Under the pieces are notes generated by a model. It saw only the letters and a program-made list of their open reading frames with translations. It did no database searches and had not been told where the DNA came from. Source: Lottia gigantea (taxonomy: Eukaryota; Mollusca; Gastropoda; Lottiidae). From it: a DNA stretch of 64,000 nt. The stretch is from positions 3,731,107 through 3,795,106 of the forward strand of contig NW_008706746.1 in assembly GCF_000327385.1 (NCBI RefSeq), read 5' to 3'. A program made the translations under genes and the position numbers. This document shows positions 21,861-38,400 of this stretch, in pieces (position 1 is the first letter of the stretch; each line of letters begins with the position of its first letter).

Positions 21861-24800
21861 ATCTGATGTGTTTAACAGTAATCTTGGGAAAATAATACCT
21901 TGCATACAGCAATCCAATCTGTACAGTTATTCAATATATCTGATATTTAATCTTAACGAATGTTTTTCATCAAATATAGTCTACATTAAACACGTCTCGA
22001 ATCGTCCCATCGTATTTCCAGTAAAAGTTATTTCGAAAAGTACGTCCCTGAATTCAATCAATAATGGCATTTAAACCAGTCTAATATTTGTGACAACGAA
22101 ACTGTCAGTAAATTTTATCATTAGATTAACAAGTGAATTATCAAATCTGGTGAAAAGGGTAAAAGGTTCGTTAACGGTTCAAATACTGACAAATTTTAAA
22201 TGTCACACGCCTCATGTTGCCATATTCTTTATCATTCGTCGATCGAGAGAATCAGTATTTCCGACATTTTAGATATTTACACACAAAGAATAACGTTAGC
22301 AATAAACAGGAGATGTGGAAATAGATGTGTCTAAATGCTCGTCTCATGTGTCAATCAAATTCGCCAATTTTGGTCAAGCGTTATTATCATTAATTGGTCA
22401 TTAATTGTAGACATTTAAGACATTTCTCTACTTCCAGTTCAGCCATTGTATTGTCTAATCGTTTTCTATTCAACTTGCTACAACAAATTACATTTTCTAC
22501 ACCACGTGATGGTAATAGTGTTGTATTCGATGAGAAACACAGTAAAAACGATTTTCCAGAACTATTAGTGCCACAATTAAAAGAGAGCATACTAAGGGGA
22601 GATAAGTGGGAAAATTCACTATGTAAATATGAATAACATGTAAATCTATGTGTTCAAATGTGATGTAAATATTTAGTTCCTAAACACACATATCATATAT
22701 ATTTATTATGTTTACAAATTCAAATTGTAAGTGTCCAATGACATCTGAATACTAAATCAACTTTTTATTCATGTCGTATTTATCCATTTCATATCAGAAA
22801 TAAAATAAACAGCCTTTTCATATTTAAATCTTATTCGAGTAAATAGTTTATTTACACCATTTCTATAAGGGCAGAGAAAACACCAAAATACTTTCAGTGA
22901 ATTCCCTCCCTTTTTACTCTCCGTATATTTATATTGGTTTATAACTAACACAATTTCATATTTTCTATGATGCGGTTAATTCATTGGATAAATATTGACC
23001 TATAATTACCCTCTTTTCTCTCACAATTCAACCAAAAATATCAATTATCCTTTCAACCTAATAATGTCCTATTAAATATAATATAACATACTTTCTTTAT
23101 AAATACCCACTGCCGAATTTTGCTTATCATTTTTGTATGAAGTGTAAAATTAACTCAAAAATAATACTGAGAGTTTTTAAGAATGCCAAATAATGACAAA
23201 ATTATGGTTTTGAAATATGAATTAACAGTCTGAAATAGATCATTTTCGAGGAAAATTCAGGGAGGGAAGTGTGTTTATTTCAAACGTAAAATCATCGATT
23301 CTTATATTTCTTTGGACCGGAAGACATTCTATTACAAATGACATTCAATTGAAATATTTATTTTGAATATCTTTGAAATGACGGAAAAATTTATATCTGA
23401 GCTCATTGTGGTACGGTAGTAACAAGTGTATATTTCCTACCGAAGTTCAAGATTCGTTCGATTCCAATATTTTCCCAAATTTATAGCTTATTTATTTAGT
23501 CTCTCCTTGCATCGTGGGATCTTGTTAACGGTAGCTTGATTCCTAAGGTACTTAAAATGTATTCTTAAATAAGAATATATAGAAAGCATTGTATTTCCAA
23601 ACGAGAATTATAATTCAAAGTGGCTTTCTCAATTTTCTAAGGAAATCTTAAGTCCAGTTCCAATGTGTACTTTAGATTGGACGAAACGTGAACAGAAGGC
23701 GATTTCCCAACGTCATTCAAATTTTTTCATTTTTGGACTGAGATTCATCTGTCGAATGATAATGTTCTAGTGAATCTCCAACCGTGTTTCGGTGTAAGAC
23801 TGAAATCTTGAAAAGATTATAAGCAGTCAAATTACATTATTCCAACTCAGTTGGACATTTTTGGATACTTGCACTTCGTCAATAGCTAGCTTTATATTGT
23901 TTACTTTCTTTAACAATGTATGACACCGCCCTCTACTTGTCCTTTTGTTTCCGTTTGACAGCCATGTCGTGGCCCATTAGCTACCATTATAAAGTTTGCC
24001 AAAACAGACTGTAGAATTTTGCCTACCACGTTGAATGAACCAAGGGGTTCTAGGCAGAATGATTTGCTGCTTTATTGTCATCTATTTACACACAGCATTC
24101 AATCATGTATATTGGAGATGAATATTTGTCACAAAGACCTTTCTAAGTGTCATTAGGGCTCATGTCTAAACTACAAATTGCGTGTCTGAAAATCCCCTCT
24201 TAATTCTATTGGTGAAAATGTCCTCGTGGATTTCTCGTGATTACCAATACGCTTATTCAAATACTATTATCATAACGAGGCTTTTACAAAACAAAATGAA
24301 AATGGAAATGCGAGAAGAAGACGGAAAATAATTGTTGATAAAGCGTGATTTTTGGCTATAGAGTGGTTGATAAATACAGACTTGCATGCAATTGGCGCCT
24401 GCACCAATCACGAGAAACTATTCCTTCTTTTAATAGAAACCAGTGGAGGATGATTACCAAATGTACACAATTTCTGAAAACCTTGCGTCATTGAAATTCA
24501 ATAGACATCGATATAATATTTAATCAGAGTTTGCCTGACTTTTTCTAATTCTATTTGCCTTGAAGAATATCATCTGGATAATCGAAATTCAATTCACAAT
24601 TGACAACTAAATAAATACATGGAACTTGTGAGCTTAAGAAACGATTGGATCCTGCTATTCGTGATTTCATTCGTCAACAGCGTACTTGTCTTGATCAAAT
24701 GGGCAAATAGGCGAGAAAATGGTAGCTTTTCAAGTCTAGATAAATATTTTCACACTATCTCGTCCAAGTCTTATTATGAGTTGAGTGATATATGAAATAA

Positions 24801-27800
24801 CTAAAATCAGTGTCAATATGAACAAGCAATGTTTACCAAAATTTCTATTGTTCAATATAGAAGCTTTAATGGCTATTTTCCTCCCAATTTTCAATGGATG
24901 TATTGAGAGAAATCGTTGAAACATCATGGAAACATTATTATAACATCATTGGAAACATTTTCTAAGCTTAAATCGATATTGTCAATAGAGAATATTAAAT
25001 CTTCAATTTTCACTCATTAAAGCGGCATTATGAGCCTTCTTGTTACAGGCTTACCTTGTGATGCCTTATATTAACACTTACGATTACAAATATGTAAGTG
25101 AGATTAAGATTGAAAATAAGGCGAAGGAAAATTTCAAATGGCAACATGAAAAGACAAACCTTATAGTATCTGTATATAAACGATTTACTTTACACCTGAC
25201 ACCAGCAAACTGTGGATTATTCTGGAAAGTCGTCTTTTGGTGTTTTATTAATGATTTCTGTCTGCTGAAATTTGAGAGAAATCAGAGAACAGCCAATATT
25301 GTCCATGATCTAGAGAAAGAAAAAGAATAGCTGTTTTAAGAATGAAGAAATAAACTCTTTATTACGATTTTCTAATGTTTACCAGCTCCACTTATTCGTC
25401 ATTCACACAGTAGGCTACATTTTAATAACCCACTTGTTTCCAATGACTTTTCAAATTCACACGCAATATAAAATCTTGATATTGAAGAAAATGCTGCCAA
25501 TTGGTTTATATTGTCAATATCAAAACTTTGAATTCCTGCCATTTTGAGCCAACTTTAAATTGAAATTTGAACTAATGTGGATGTTTCAAGATTCAATATA
25601 AACGATTCTGTCATAGGAAGAATGTATTGGCCGGTCAAGTGCAATTGAGTCGTTGCAAGAGTACAATTAAATTGTATCTGTACATTACCTCCAGAAACGT
25701 TCGTTATAAAACTATAAACAAAGAACAAATCCTACATTCTACAAGGCGAATGGCTAAAGCTCTGAATGTTACTTGAATACTACAAAGAGGTTGAGCTTTC
25801 ATTTCGATATAAAATTATAAATACATGTACTAACAAATCATTGTTTATTTTTAATATATACCTTTTAAATATAATAATATAATAGCATCTGGTGCATGAA
25901 GTATCGTTCGAATAAGAGGTCAAAAGATTGTGATAATTTAAATAACATTTTAAAAATGTTAGATTTTGCAAAGGTCCCTCAAATATTTAAACCCATGTGA
26001 CTCACAATCAAATTCAAAATTTCGTTTCTATCACGTAGCAAAAATTTGTATTTTGGTGTGCCAATGATGAGCGAATATTGAATCCATTAAAAGGTAAACG
26101 TTTCGATAACCTTATAAATTGCAAAGACTGTATAGAAATATTGATAATAGAGTATTATATAACCTTTAGAATAATAAAGGTGTACATTATACTGGACTAG
26201 AAATAGAATGATAATGAGTTGATTAGATCTATTGTTTAGAATGATTGGCCATCAGTTATCAAATATTTTATGAATTAACATCCTGGACATAATTCATCTA
26301 TCCTTTCATTTTCCTCTAGCCATAGTTTATTTAAGGCGTTTAAAATATTTTATCATATTTCGTTTCAGTATTATTTTCATCTGGAGGTGTTATATTATTA
26401 AACAGCATCAAAATCCTCAACGAAAGATGTATAGCCAAACAATATCGACAGAATAATACACATCCACTGAAACCATAACCCTCCCCAAAGAAAAATGTTA
26501 ACCTATAAATATGAATCCTTGTTAAACTACGATTATGAGTATTAAATTGGATCTCTTTTTATAACGTATTTATGTAAGTATCCTTCACTATAGCAATATT
26601 TTTTTAAATGCGGAACCTTTTAATATTAGAATAATCTACATACCCGATCTGGAAACATTTAACAACGCACGTCAAAGTTTGTATTGTTTATACAAGACAC
26701 CCCATAAATTCATGTATTATTCTATTCAGAAACGAAAGATTTTAAAAATCTGATAATTCTGGGTGGGCAATATTCGTTATGTCACTTCCATTACGTTTAT
26801 TAACTGACAACAAAACGCACCGACCGTCACATATACTCGTATGTCGCCCTGAAGAGAGTTTTATGCCATCTACAACTGCATTGAGGGTCCCTACCCAAGC
26901 GACGTGAATGGGTGTCAAATGTGACGTTATTTGTTTTCACAGCCTTTCCAATTTTCTGCTCTGTAATTTCAGCGACGAGTAGGAGTATTTTTGATGAAAA
27001 GCCCTTATTACGGCCAGGTTTAAAGGAGAAAGTGAAACTAGGAACATTTTAAAGTGATTTGCTCGAGGACTATTTTAAATTATGAATATTTCATTATTCC
27101 AAATGCATAATTATTACTTTTTATCAAACAAATACATGGAATTCAGAACCAAAATATTATTTGGTTATGCCCATATTTTTATATGTGGTATTCTATTAAA
27201 AATTAAATGCACACTTCATAAAGGTGTCACGAAATTTAAGTGTAAATATCTTGAAAAAAGGATTGACAAATTTAATTCATTGTGACTCTTACACTCTAAA
27301 ATATTTTTTATAACAATCTATGTATTTAAAGGTCTTTATTGCGCTGTGATGTATATTGAAGATATGTTATTCAGTTTTTGGAAAGTATTTTTTGTGAAGT
27401 AGGCAATGACATGTTTTGAGCTATATCTATATGTAAAGGGATTATATTTGGTAAATATACAATGTATATATGAAGTGTTTAGATCAAGTGTTTGTCTTTC
27501 AATGTTAAGTTTATTACAACATTTGCTTCTGTATTTATTTTCACACGATATTGTCACATGGAGAAAAACACAGGTCTGACCCAGGTGTCTGTACAGCACA
27601 AATAGGATACAAAGGTCTAAAATAACCTGAAAATACACCAAAAGCTAACATATTATTATTGCACTTTTAACCTTTTCAGAGCATTGAACTAATCGACTTG
27701 CTTTAGTGAAATATTTTTTTTACGGTTTCAGATGGCAAACTTTTATTGAAAATAGTAATTATTACATATTGCAATTTTTCTTTGACAGGATTTTTTTTTA

Positions 27801-30800
27801 ACTATTTACATTTTCAGTATATTATTTGTACTATAATTCTTATTCAACATACAAGATCGGACGACTACAGTCAATCCTACGCTTTCGACACCCATCACCA
27901 GAACAGCTGATTGTGGTAACCTTTCTGTATTTTGAACTCTCACAAAGTCGGTTTAACATAAACCTTCAAACATTGGTAATGCTTTTATGTTATGTTATGT
28001 TCATAAAAGCTTTATTAAAATAAGTAGGTTTGTAATTCTTTCAAGTATTTTCTTTTCAAAAAGATTAAAGCAAATTGTTCATATACAAGTTGATATGACA
28101 AACAAAAAATGATAAAAGATCACACACAAAAATGTTATTTGACAAATATTATGAGCGTAAATATTTAAGAATGAACTTTTTGAAGTTATAATATATAAAT
28201 TTAGACCTGCTTTAAAATGCATTTTTATAAGTGACTATCTCCAATGTCTCCGAAGATCAAATTAAACATCTTTCGTATTAGAGCATAAAGGCTAACTCCA
28301 TTATTTTGACAACATTTATTTTATTACGTTTAGTACTGCAATTGGATAAAATAGTCGCCAAGATTTGTACACAATTTGAGATGAAATCCCTTTCCGAGGC
28401 TAGACTAATATGAATATTAAAGTGAAAAAAACCTTGCATGTCTGTTGTGATGTTGTAAAACCAATACAAGTCTACGGTTGTGAAAACCTTTCAGTCCAGA
28501 AAAAAATACTTAGATACAGTTACCTACTTCACTAAAAAAATATAACACTTGCACACGTTTCTATAATTTAAATTTTCCACTGAACAACAATTCGACTAAA
28601 ATGCATCGTGGTTGTTTGGATTGCTGTTAACAATCTCAATGTGGAAAGCATTTTCCACAATGTCAAGTCATATACCTTGACATCAATAGCCACCTTTCTT
28701 GTGTCAAGTTTGTAAATGAAGCGATTTGATTTGATTGTATGTTGGCGAAATGCAGAAAGGCCCAGAGTCGGCTCTCAACCCATTTACCTAACAGTTATTT
28801 TAGTGATTTTACTAATAATTTATTTTACTAGTCAAGTACTTGTTCTACTTTTAGATCACTTAGTCTGTAATCAGACTTATGTTATATAAATCGAGGTCAA
28901 GAAAGCAAATCTTAATTAATGTGATACATGGTATTTCCTATATATTCCCATCAATATTCACTAGTTTTGTTTTCTTGTTTAATTGAGCGCCAGATGTGCC
29001 AGAATAAGGTGTTATTCTTCTCACTCCTCCCCCATATTAACTCTCTACTTAACTTGGTTCATTTCTTCCCCATAATATTCAAACATTTAATAATAATAAT
29101 AATCAACCCTACTGTATTCGTGTTAATTAATGGCGCAGACGACACCCACTTATATTTTACATTCTGTAGTATTGGGTTTGTACGTTCTCTGGTGAAGAAG
29201 GAGGGAAAGTCGTCGATCCCCTACTGTTGCACAGAAGATATCCATATCTGACAGGAGATTTGAGAGCCGGAAGGTCAAATTCGTTTCAAGAAATGACCAC
29301 TTCATTCGGAGAAATCGCATTATTTTTCATAAAAGATTATTTGTGCTGCTCGCTATGGGGATGTATTGTTTTGAACAATGTGTACCAAAACAGCGACATT
29401 ATCTACTGCTGCCATTTTGATTCTTTACCTGACGTGAGGACCAATAGGGGTCGAACAAGGGACTTGAACCATGTCATTTGAACAATAATGTTAATAGTAT
29501 TGCCTGTGTGGTCAAATTGTTTATAATTAACGTCTCCTTGAAAAGATAATAAAAACATATTTTTATCAATTATAGTTATTTCTAAATAGTTCATACATAT
29601 TCCTCTCCACAGGCGACCCTCATACAGTAGCCGAGAGAATAAAGAAGGGGGAGACTATACACACTAATGTTTAGCTGACACAAGTCAAGTCTGTATTTGA
29701 AATAAAAGAGTATCTAAGAGCCCATTCTGTACAACACTCAATCAAAGTTGGAGACCCTTAGTTTAGATGACACGTTAAGTTTGGTAATTATTTTCGGGGC
29801 TTGTTCAAAAATTCAAATTTCAAGGTTATGTGATTTTTGAAAGGTCTATGCACATCAGCCTGTTTGTATTGTAAGTGGGATGGATCAGTTTTATCAAAGT
29901 TGATAGTAAATTTTTCGACTCGTGTTAATTCACTATATTCATAAACTTGTGAGTCGAGTGTAAGAAAAAGGAAAGGTAAATGTCCATTTTAACTTTTACA
30001 GACCTGGAAATGGATCTAAAACGAGAGTTAAGATATTGCAAACAAGGAAAAAAAGGAACCTACAGTCTATGTTTTGTTTTTTAAGATTCGGTGCTTACAA
30101 CAACATAGTCATATTCTATGTTTGGAACATTATTGCGATATAATTCTATGGATTTTAATGCTTTAGCTCACTGGAGAAGATTTTCAGAGAGCAAGTGCAC
30201 ATGTTGTATATATCTCAATTATATGACACATAGACAACTCAATTAACATACACAGAGAAATGTGTTAGCGAACAATAGTTACTAAGTAAAATTCGAAGCT
30301 TTTCAAATAAGGAATATTTGATTATCTCAAATAACAGCGGAGACATTTAATAAAAAAAATTTAAAAATCCTCTTAACATATCAGAAACAAAATCTACAAT
30401 TAAACAAGAGCTGAGATGTTACATTGCGCATGCGCACAGATTGGTTTAAATAATTCAATTTGTGTGTTTTATATGAAACGGTGCAAATAGCCTGGTAAAA
30501 TGACCTATTTGCTTGACAAACGAGTAAAAAGTGGGAAAACGTTTGACATACGTTGATTAGATGAATTAGGTAGGGAACATTGAAAGGCTTTCACGTGGAA
30601 GAAAGAATGAAAGAACAGATAGTTATTAATAGATTTCTAATGGATGTGATTAGCTTGCTTGTCCAACTTCTTCTTTCATTAGCTACGGACATATCACGTC
30701 TTTTTTCTTGTTAACTCTCGCCATTGTAGTCTGGTTCGACATATCTTTACAATGACCACAGCTATTTTGAAAAATTAATTCTTAGAGTTATTATTAACGA

Positions 30801-31621
30801 CAAACGTAAATACGATATATGATAAAATGACTATAGATTTCATCACTGAAAAGCATTTGGGACACAATGAATGCTATATATTGGTTGGTTCAAAATGTTA
30901 ATAAATAAAAAAAAAGCCAGAACGTATATAAAATCTTTTCAAAAAAGACAAAATTACATGACAATTAAAATTCACATTTTAAATTAAAAGTTCTCTTTAT
31001 TTCGTATTTGAAGTAAATGAATTGTGCCATATGAAACGGGAGCATATGGCGAGTCAAGGAGTCAGGATTGAAGTTAAATTTAATTAAGATAATTTGACAA
31101 GAAGAGGTTCAGTCAAGATTAGTCTTTTCCCGAGGTCAGACGACAATTTTACACGGATATGTTATTCAGGGAGTCACAAATTATCCAACACCGCCGGCAC
31201 CGGGGAATCACAGTCAAAGCTATTTGTAAATATTTAGTTGATGAAATTTAAGCAGTAGAATGAACAGACTGGTTTCATTTCATATAAATTATAGTTTCAC
31301 ACCCATCTCGCCATATTTAGACACTTTAACAGTCTGCTTCCATTCCCCCGAGATTCTCGTCTAATCTCGCGATATTATCAAATTATGAAAAGAAAAGAAA
31401 ACATCAAATTTGTTGTGTCTGTCGTGTTTTCAAATGTTTAGATGTGTATTTAATTCTGAGTTAACATTTTCAAAAAAATGCCCAAAATATTTTCATTGAC
31501 CTTTTAAAAACGTTAAACATTACCTCAATCGAAAGACGCCTTTTTACCACTGAATGATATGACAAGAAGATTTTGTTCAGTAAGTAATATTTGGCAGCAC
31601 CTAATATGTAGGTAAAATGAT
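21861..31621. other. Gene-poor A+T-rich DNA
   Basis: All open frames are short, begin mid-sequence and lack family resemblance or splice context. Segments at about 23,880-24,110, 26,800-26,990 and 28,600-28,780 have more even base composition than their surroundings and could be non-coding conserved elements; comparison with a related genome would decide. No RNA gene was recognised. Confidence 0.4.
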
Positions 31622-31666
31622 ACAAATGAAAAAATAATCTACAAATGAAAAAATAATCTACAAATG
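31622..31666 (+). repeat. Short tandem repeat, 19-bp unit
   Basis: ACAAATGAAAAAATAATCT occurs twice in a row, followed by a seven-base partial third copy. Confidence 0.8.
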
Positions 31667-32431
31667 TGATAAAAGTATCAAAGTATGATAAAAGCAAGGG
31701 TAAACCTTGACCTTCTTAAGTAAATTGAAGGATAAGGGATAAGGAATTAATTATACAGAATACAAGAGTATCGCATTTGCAGCCTGAAGGTAGAGTTTAG
31801 TGTAATTTGTGCTGTAAGTTTATCTGATATTAGACACATAATCACAAGTTGGAAAGTTTAAAGAACATGAGGTGGTTTCTAAAGAAACAATAGTAGGCCG
31901 TCTGTCGCTACATTTCTGTCGTGTTAGAAGTAATTAGGAAGTCGTTGATACAAGTGGAGGTTGACCTATCGACACAATCTTAATTATTTCCATTTTCTCG
32001 TGTAAAACAGAAGTAAATGGCGGTTAATATCTTTGTCAGATAGAAGACATCTCAAAAGAACAACACTTTATTCTTTGGTACAACTTGATTATGAAGGGAG
32101 ATAACCATGAATCCTGAATGTGTTCGAACTGCTCGCGACAATACGGATTGGAATAAACTGGAAACGAATAAGATTAAGGATAGAAAATCAAAACAACCAC
32201 CAGCTTCAATGAATATTACATGTTCTGGAAGGAACAGCATACATTACATAAGTACGCAATACAATTGTATACCTCACCAGTTTTCTGCTTGGAAATGTAT
32301 ATAAATGTGACCAACATCATGACGATTTGTAAGATATATAGCACAACCTCATTAAACTGTATAATAAATGATTTTGGAAGGCATTTATTGTGACGGACTG
32401 TAAGTGGATTGATCATATCTGTCAGAGATTT

Positions 32432-32472
<41 letters not shown>

Positions 32473-35400
32473 TGATTGATGTAAAGGGACAAACCTAGTA
32501 TAGAAATAGCCTATGTCATATGTTTATTAAAAATATACAATTGATAATTAATAGATAATGCACGTGAATTTGAACCTAGATATGCGTTTACCTGATAATT
32601 TCCACTCGAATTCAGTATTTCTTTTCGCGACTTAACTGCATTTCAAAACTGAATTTATAGTCTGGATAAATAGTCAATGGCACCCACACACAGTTATCTT
32701 TAATTTTGCTGACAAAAAGACGAAATTTTGCAAATTCAGGCAAGATACAATCAAGTCAGTAGCGTCGCAATGACAAAAAGCTTTCACGAGTTTTAATGAA
32801 AAGTGAGATAATTCAACAAAAGAGTTTAATGTCCTTTCAATGAGTAAAATACATGTTTACTAAATATTACATGATAAATAATAATAAATATAATTGAAAT
32901 GATAATCCATTATCACCCAATTCAAACAGTATATAATACTTTAATAATAGGCTATAATAACTATTTGACAATTGAATATAATGAGCATTATTCACTGCTT
33001 AATAGACAGATAAAAACACGTGAATTTCACGCTATATCTTATCTAATATACATAATGACGTGTGAATCACAGGATGAAATTATAATAACATTCCGATATT
33101 TATCTTGTTATCGGTATGTCTTCAGACTATTATTCAGTATTTATTACCTCGGAAGCGAAGGAATGTGACATGGATTAGAAAAATTTTCACAAATTATTTT
33201 CTGACGATGTCAACGTTTGTTGTGAAAATCGAAAAGAAGCTCGTTCATTATCACATCTTTAAGATACCACTTACACTGAACATCTTTTATAATTCAAGTA
33301 TAATCCTGTCCCAAGTGTTGATCATAGAGACAGAGAGAGTTCACATTTCTGTCAGTTTTTTAAGAAATTTTATTTGTAAAATTTCCAATATTTATTATTA
33401 CTAATATTTATAATATATTTTATTAGAATTATTTATTAGTAGTGGACCTAAACGAAAATACCCATATTCATTTGACAGTATACACTACTGAAAACAAACA
33501 GTAGACAAATATATTTGGTACCTCTTCGTATCTATACCACAATTGAAATGGAAATACCTGAACTGTCAGAAACAATTGGAGCTAAACCACTTCACACCTT
33601 TTTGTTAATGGTGAAATAATATATCTACTGAAAACCTATTAATATCTTGTCTTTTATAGTTTGTGTTTTAAAACTGTATTTATATACTGACAGACAGATG
33701 TGAATATCAATAATTATCTGCTCCCTTCATGTTTATGTGTGAATGAAATATTTTGTATTAAAACAAAACTTGAATTTCCTGTATTTATCGCTATCAACAT
33801 GCGTAGGGTTATCCGCAAGAAGACAATGAAGTCGCAAGTGTACAAAGACGGAAGGTTTGCTAAACACGCCGCTTATTTCAGTACGAATTATAAAAATAAA
33901 AATTTTAATTTCAATTGTTTATGTATAGCGAACAATCTGAAGCGAAAATTAAAATTCGTCATGCCCAACCCTGTCTCAAATTCATATTATATTCAAGTAT
34001 GGTTAAATTAGACGATGTTCATTCTATGAGACGAGTTACGAGACGCTGGATATAGAATCTATGGCTACTGATATTCAAGAGACTATTTATGTAGCGATAC
34101 AGCAAGAATTTAACTGTCAAGGAGGCGCCTACAGTAATCGACCATACAATGATTGATATCAGCCTGAAATGCTTTTACTCTACATCAGTTAGTTTTGGCC
34201 GTTTTATAATTAAATATACCAATTCAGGTGAAAATTAAGGCTCGCATTTATTCTTAAATTTATCAAATGTGGCGTATAACTGAAACTTTCATACGTATTT
34301 GAAGAAAAATGCCAAATATGAAGTAACTCCAGTATGGATGATTGGATGACATTAACTCAACCTAGAATATCCCAAAACATAATAATTTTTTGAAAAGTTG
34401 TTCTCTTATATGGTGGTCCCTAATCATCAGTAGAAGATAGTCTTTTCACTTTCAACAGCTAATCATTTGACTTAATATGTAATTTACTTGAAGTGTATCG
34501 ATATATTTATTTATGAATAAAAGTAAATAAACACTATGACGTCTATACCCTTTTGTCGTGAAACCAAAAATGCACATTATATGCAAACAAAACTTAAAAG
34601 TATGACGTCAAATCAGAAAAAAATAAACACAAAGATATAACACGACGAAAAAAATCTCGAAAAATAATGAATAAAAATGTTTTTAGTACGTCTTTATGAA
34701 ATTTGTTTATACATTATGAAGTGGATGGTGTAAATAAAGTGGATTATTTGGTGATTATATGCGAACCACTTGTATTATTCTCACCTTTTATTTAGAGCTC
34801 GACAATTTCCGTAAGTTCGAACAATTCAACTCGATCTTCTAAGCGTGCACTTACTGACTACTGAATTCGAACTTGTGGCACTTAATTGACAGATGCTAAT
34901 GTTGCTACACAACAAGATGTACAATGCTAATGTGTAACCTTTTAGACCATATCTTTATGATTCAGATTTACGTCACATTTAGTATATAAATATACTATTA
35001 ACCATGACACATATTACATGTATATGGGATGAATGGACGAGAACTGACCGAGTGGATGATTTTTTTAAAAAGTAAACTGGATTAAAATTACATACAGATC
35101 AGTTTCCCATGGAAAAAAAGATTCTGACTGAAAATTTGAACCCTGGTTGCAACTGAAACAGCAATTGACAATCGAGTTTTAAATAAACTAATGGGATCGT
35201 CCTCTGTTACCTCAATAATGCGTAACTTGGAATAAATTACCCTTTGATACAAGCGCACTTCATGCAATTTTGAAATGCCAAAATTTGAAATATGCACTTC
35301 TGTATTTGTCAAGAATGATAAAATTTGGAAAATTCTTTAAGAAATGATGTATTGGTCTCCCAAAACTGGTAAGAGTTCTGGATATTAATAATGATTGTAT

Positions 35401-38400
35401 ATTAACATGTCCACCCTGTCAATATCACGGTAATTTACCACTTCTCTTCATACTTAAAACACTCTACCCACTTTCTACTGTATACAACATCCCCACTTCA
35501 TCAGACTCTAGTATTTATTTTACTAGTATTTTATTCAAATATCAGTAAATAGAAATAAACCATACTCCCGTTTCTGCTGTAAAAAAAATATTCAGATGTG
35601 AACTTGTGAAAATAGACTTGGTTTATATTTTATTATTGTGAAGACATTTTATGTTTCAACGATTATTGTTGATGGAAGACAAAAAAAAACAGATCAGATC
35701 CAATGAAACCTTGTTTGGAGCAAATAATATGTAGTGTTGAATGTTGCCCAGTTTAATCAACCACTCCACTAGGCAGTGGTATCAGCAATCCAAAATAGTA
35801 ATTGGATCTTGAAATGAGTGAGAGTGACTTATTTTACTTTCTCCGTTTTCAATCTCAGGTATGGTAATACTGAGACGATAATTCTGTGAACTGTCCTCTG
35901 AGTGAATGTTCTTTGCTGGTGTATTTTTAGATAGTATTAATTGCCGGTTATTTCATATGAATGTGTATTCCGACATAAATATATTCATCCCATTTTCATT
36001 GGAAAAAGTTTTAGTTGTTTACATCCATCAACAGTTGGAAACTGAAATTCATTTACAAGGGAGATCATATGATAGCTAATCATTTATTTATTTTTAAGTG
36101 TTATAAAAATACTTTCCTTGAATATTAGAGTTATATGATTATCTTCAACAGTTGACCATTAAATACACCAAGAATTATTAATACTACCACAATCTAAAGA
36201 AATAACGACAAAATAAAATATAGCAACAGATTTTCCCTCGCGTCTCTCTTCCCAACTAATACTTGCTCATTTTACACTTAATAGAACAGCCCCGAGGGAA
36301 ATTCCCTATCAATCAACTCTAGGTGTCTCCACTTTTTGTTCTTCATCGTGAAGACCGAAAAGGTTGATCAAAGAAAGCGTGAGTAGCTCGTACGAATTGT
36401 CGCGAGCCTAGGGCGTGTTGGGGTTGTTCTTTATGCTATCAGATTTCTCAGAATGTATAAATCACCAACACTTTCCTTATAAATTCTGTCGTCTAATTGA
36501 TGTTCATGTGTCGTCCCTTAATTCTCCGGTGAGATACTTCACACTCGTTTAGTTAGATTTAATTTACTTTTTTATATCGTTCTTTTGTATCGGTTGGTGA
36601 AATTGTCCGTCTTGAATAATGGATGTCTGGAGATCAACTTTTGCATCACACTATTCTGTATGGCTTTGTTATCTTACTTTGGAAGGTGATTTGCCATGAA
36701 CCTATTTTCTCAACTACCACACTATCAAATTGTTCCATATTCTACTACCAACAACGAAGACTACCAACAACTACCTTGGCCTCGATATCAGCTTTTGCTT
36801 GAAGCGGACATTAACTTGTCATCTACCCACCAACCAACCAATTGGAATCATTTTATGTGCTTCTGCCTAATCTACAAATGAACATAGAGTGTGAAGGTCT
36901 GCAATGTGTTTGGAAGTTTTACCAACCTTGAATAAGAAATCTTATGTTTTATAAAGAATTAAGCAGCAGAAAAAGAAGGTCGGTATCTTTACCAGTCCAG
37001 ATGTCCCCAGAACTTCCCTACATTGTCTTTTACTCTCCCCTCCCCTTTAAACATCTCAAGATGTTATTAAATTAATTTGTAATTTATATGTTTTAAATAT
37101 GTTTTATTTGTCGTGAAATATGATATGGTTATTCTCCAGAATTAATTACCCAATTTTCTTTAAAAACAGTTCAGTCAAAACCGCAATGTTAGTCTCTTCT
37201 CCGAATTTCAGCTTTGAAGCACTTGGCTATAGTTATCTTAAAGGAAACTAATTCGGGTGTACAAGCAACTGATTAAATTGAAGTTGATATGACTCTCAAA
37301 AGAAAAAGTAATTCAAATGGGAGAGGAATTCAGACAAGGGCACAGATTCTGATAGCAGCACTCCCACTTTTGACTCTGTATACTGTAAAGAAATACACTT
37401 TACGCGATGCATATCCAGTAACCAAAAATTACTGCAAAATAAATTCATGAAAATTTTAAATATAAAAAAGCTCAACAAATTGTATATATAAAAAGCAAGG
37501 AATTATTTGCGTGAAAATACAGAAATTCTGAAGATGACAACAATTTTGTTAACTGCATGTTAACTTTATCAATTTGTCCTGAAGTCATACCTCTTCAATT
37601 AGAGAAGATCCATAGAATTCAGATATAAAAACATTTATTAAAGTAATTTGACGTTAAGAAGTAAATATAAAGCAAAGAAAGGCACACTACAAATTATCCC
37701 TCGTCAAAGAATATCGTCGTTTTTCCTTTATTATTTCTAAGCATTCATTTTACGGAAATCAAGCGAAAATTGGCACGTGTTGAAAGCCCGAGGCAGTTAC
37801 CTTTAAACTAAATACTTCTTTCTGCCTGATTGAAATGAAGAGCTATCATTTGTGCTTGATTGGTCGCTAACAGACTGTTACAATAGAATTTGTTGATATG
37901 GGGTCTAATTCCTCTTGTCGAATGCCTCGAGCTTTTCAAACAGGGGCTTGAAACCTCCGCCATTTCTCCGAATAAATATCAAAATATTAGATTATCATTC
38001 TTATTTGTTTAAAAAATACTTCGGTTGTAATGAACCGGAAGAAATATTTTTAACGAAAAGATGCTATTTCTCATGTCATTTATAGAAAGTATGTTCGACT
38101 GTTTGAACAATGCACGTCTCTGGCCAAATAAATTTTCAACATTACGACAACCGATATCCTTTAGGTGGAGGTAACGGGTTGGTGGAGACACTGTTAAAAT
38201 AAATTGTAATTCATATCCGACTTGTCAGCCCCAGATAGCGCTATAGATGATGGACATTACCAAAGTGATATGATATATTGTTTCCTTGATTTTCAAAACT
38301 TCGCGCAGAGCCTCGGATTTTACGATAAAACACACATTTTTCCATTTCAGGCTCTCCGAAGTCCATCATTAAAGAGGGGCGGGGGGGGGGGGGGGATTGG

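Noticed and set aside
25040-25330. 96-codon frame as a small gene
   Set aside because: No signal peptide, domain or recognisable similarity; no promoter or poly(A) context beyond chance.
29400-29480. Possible tRNA gene or SINE head (GGTCGAACAAGGGACTT)
   Set aside because: No cloverleaf can be drawn and the A and B boxes are not at tRNA spacing.
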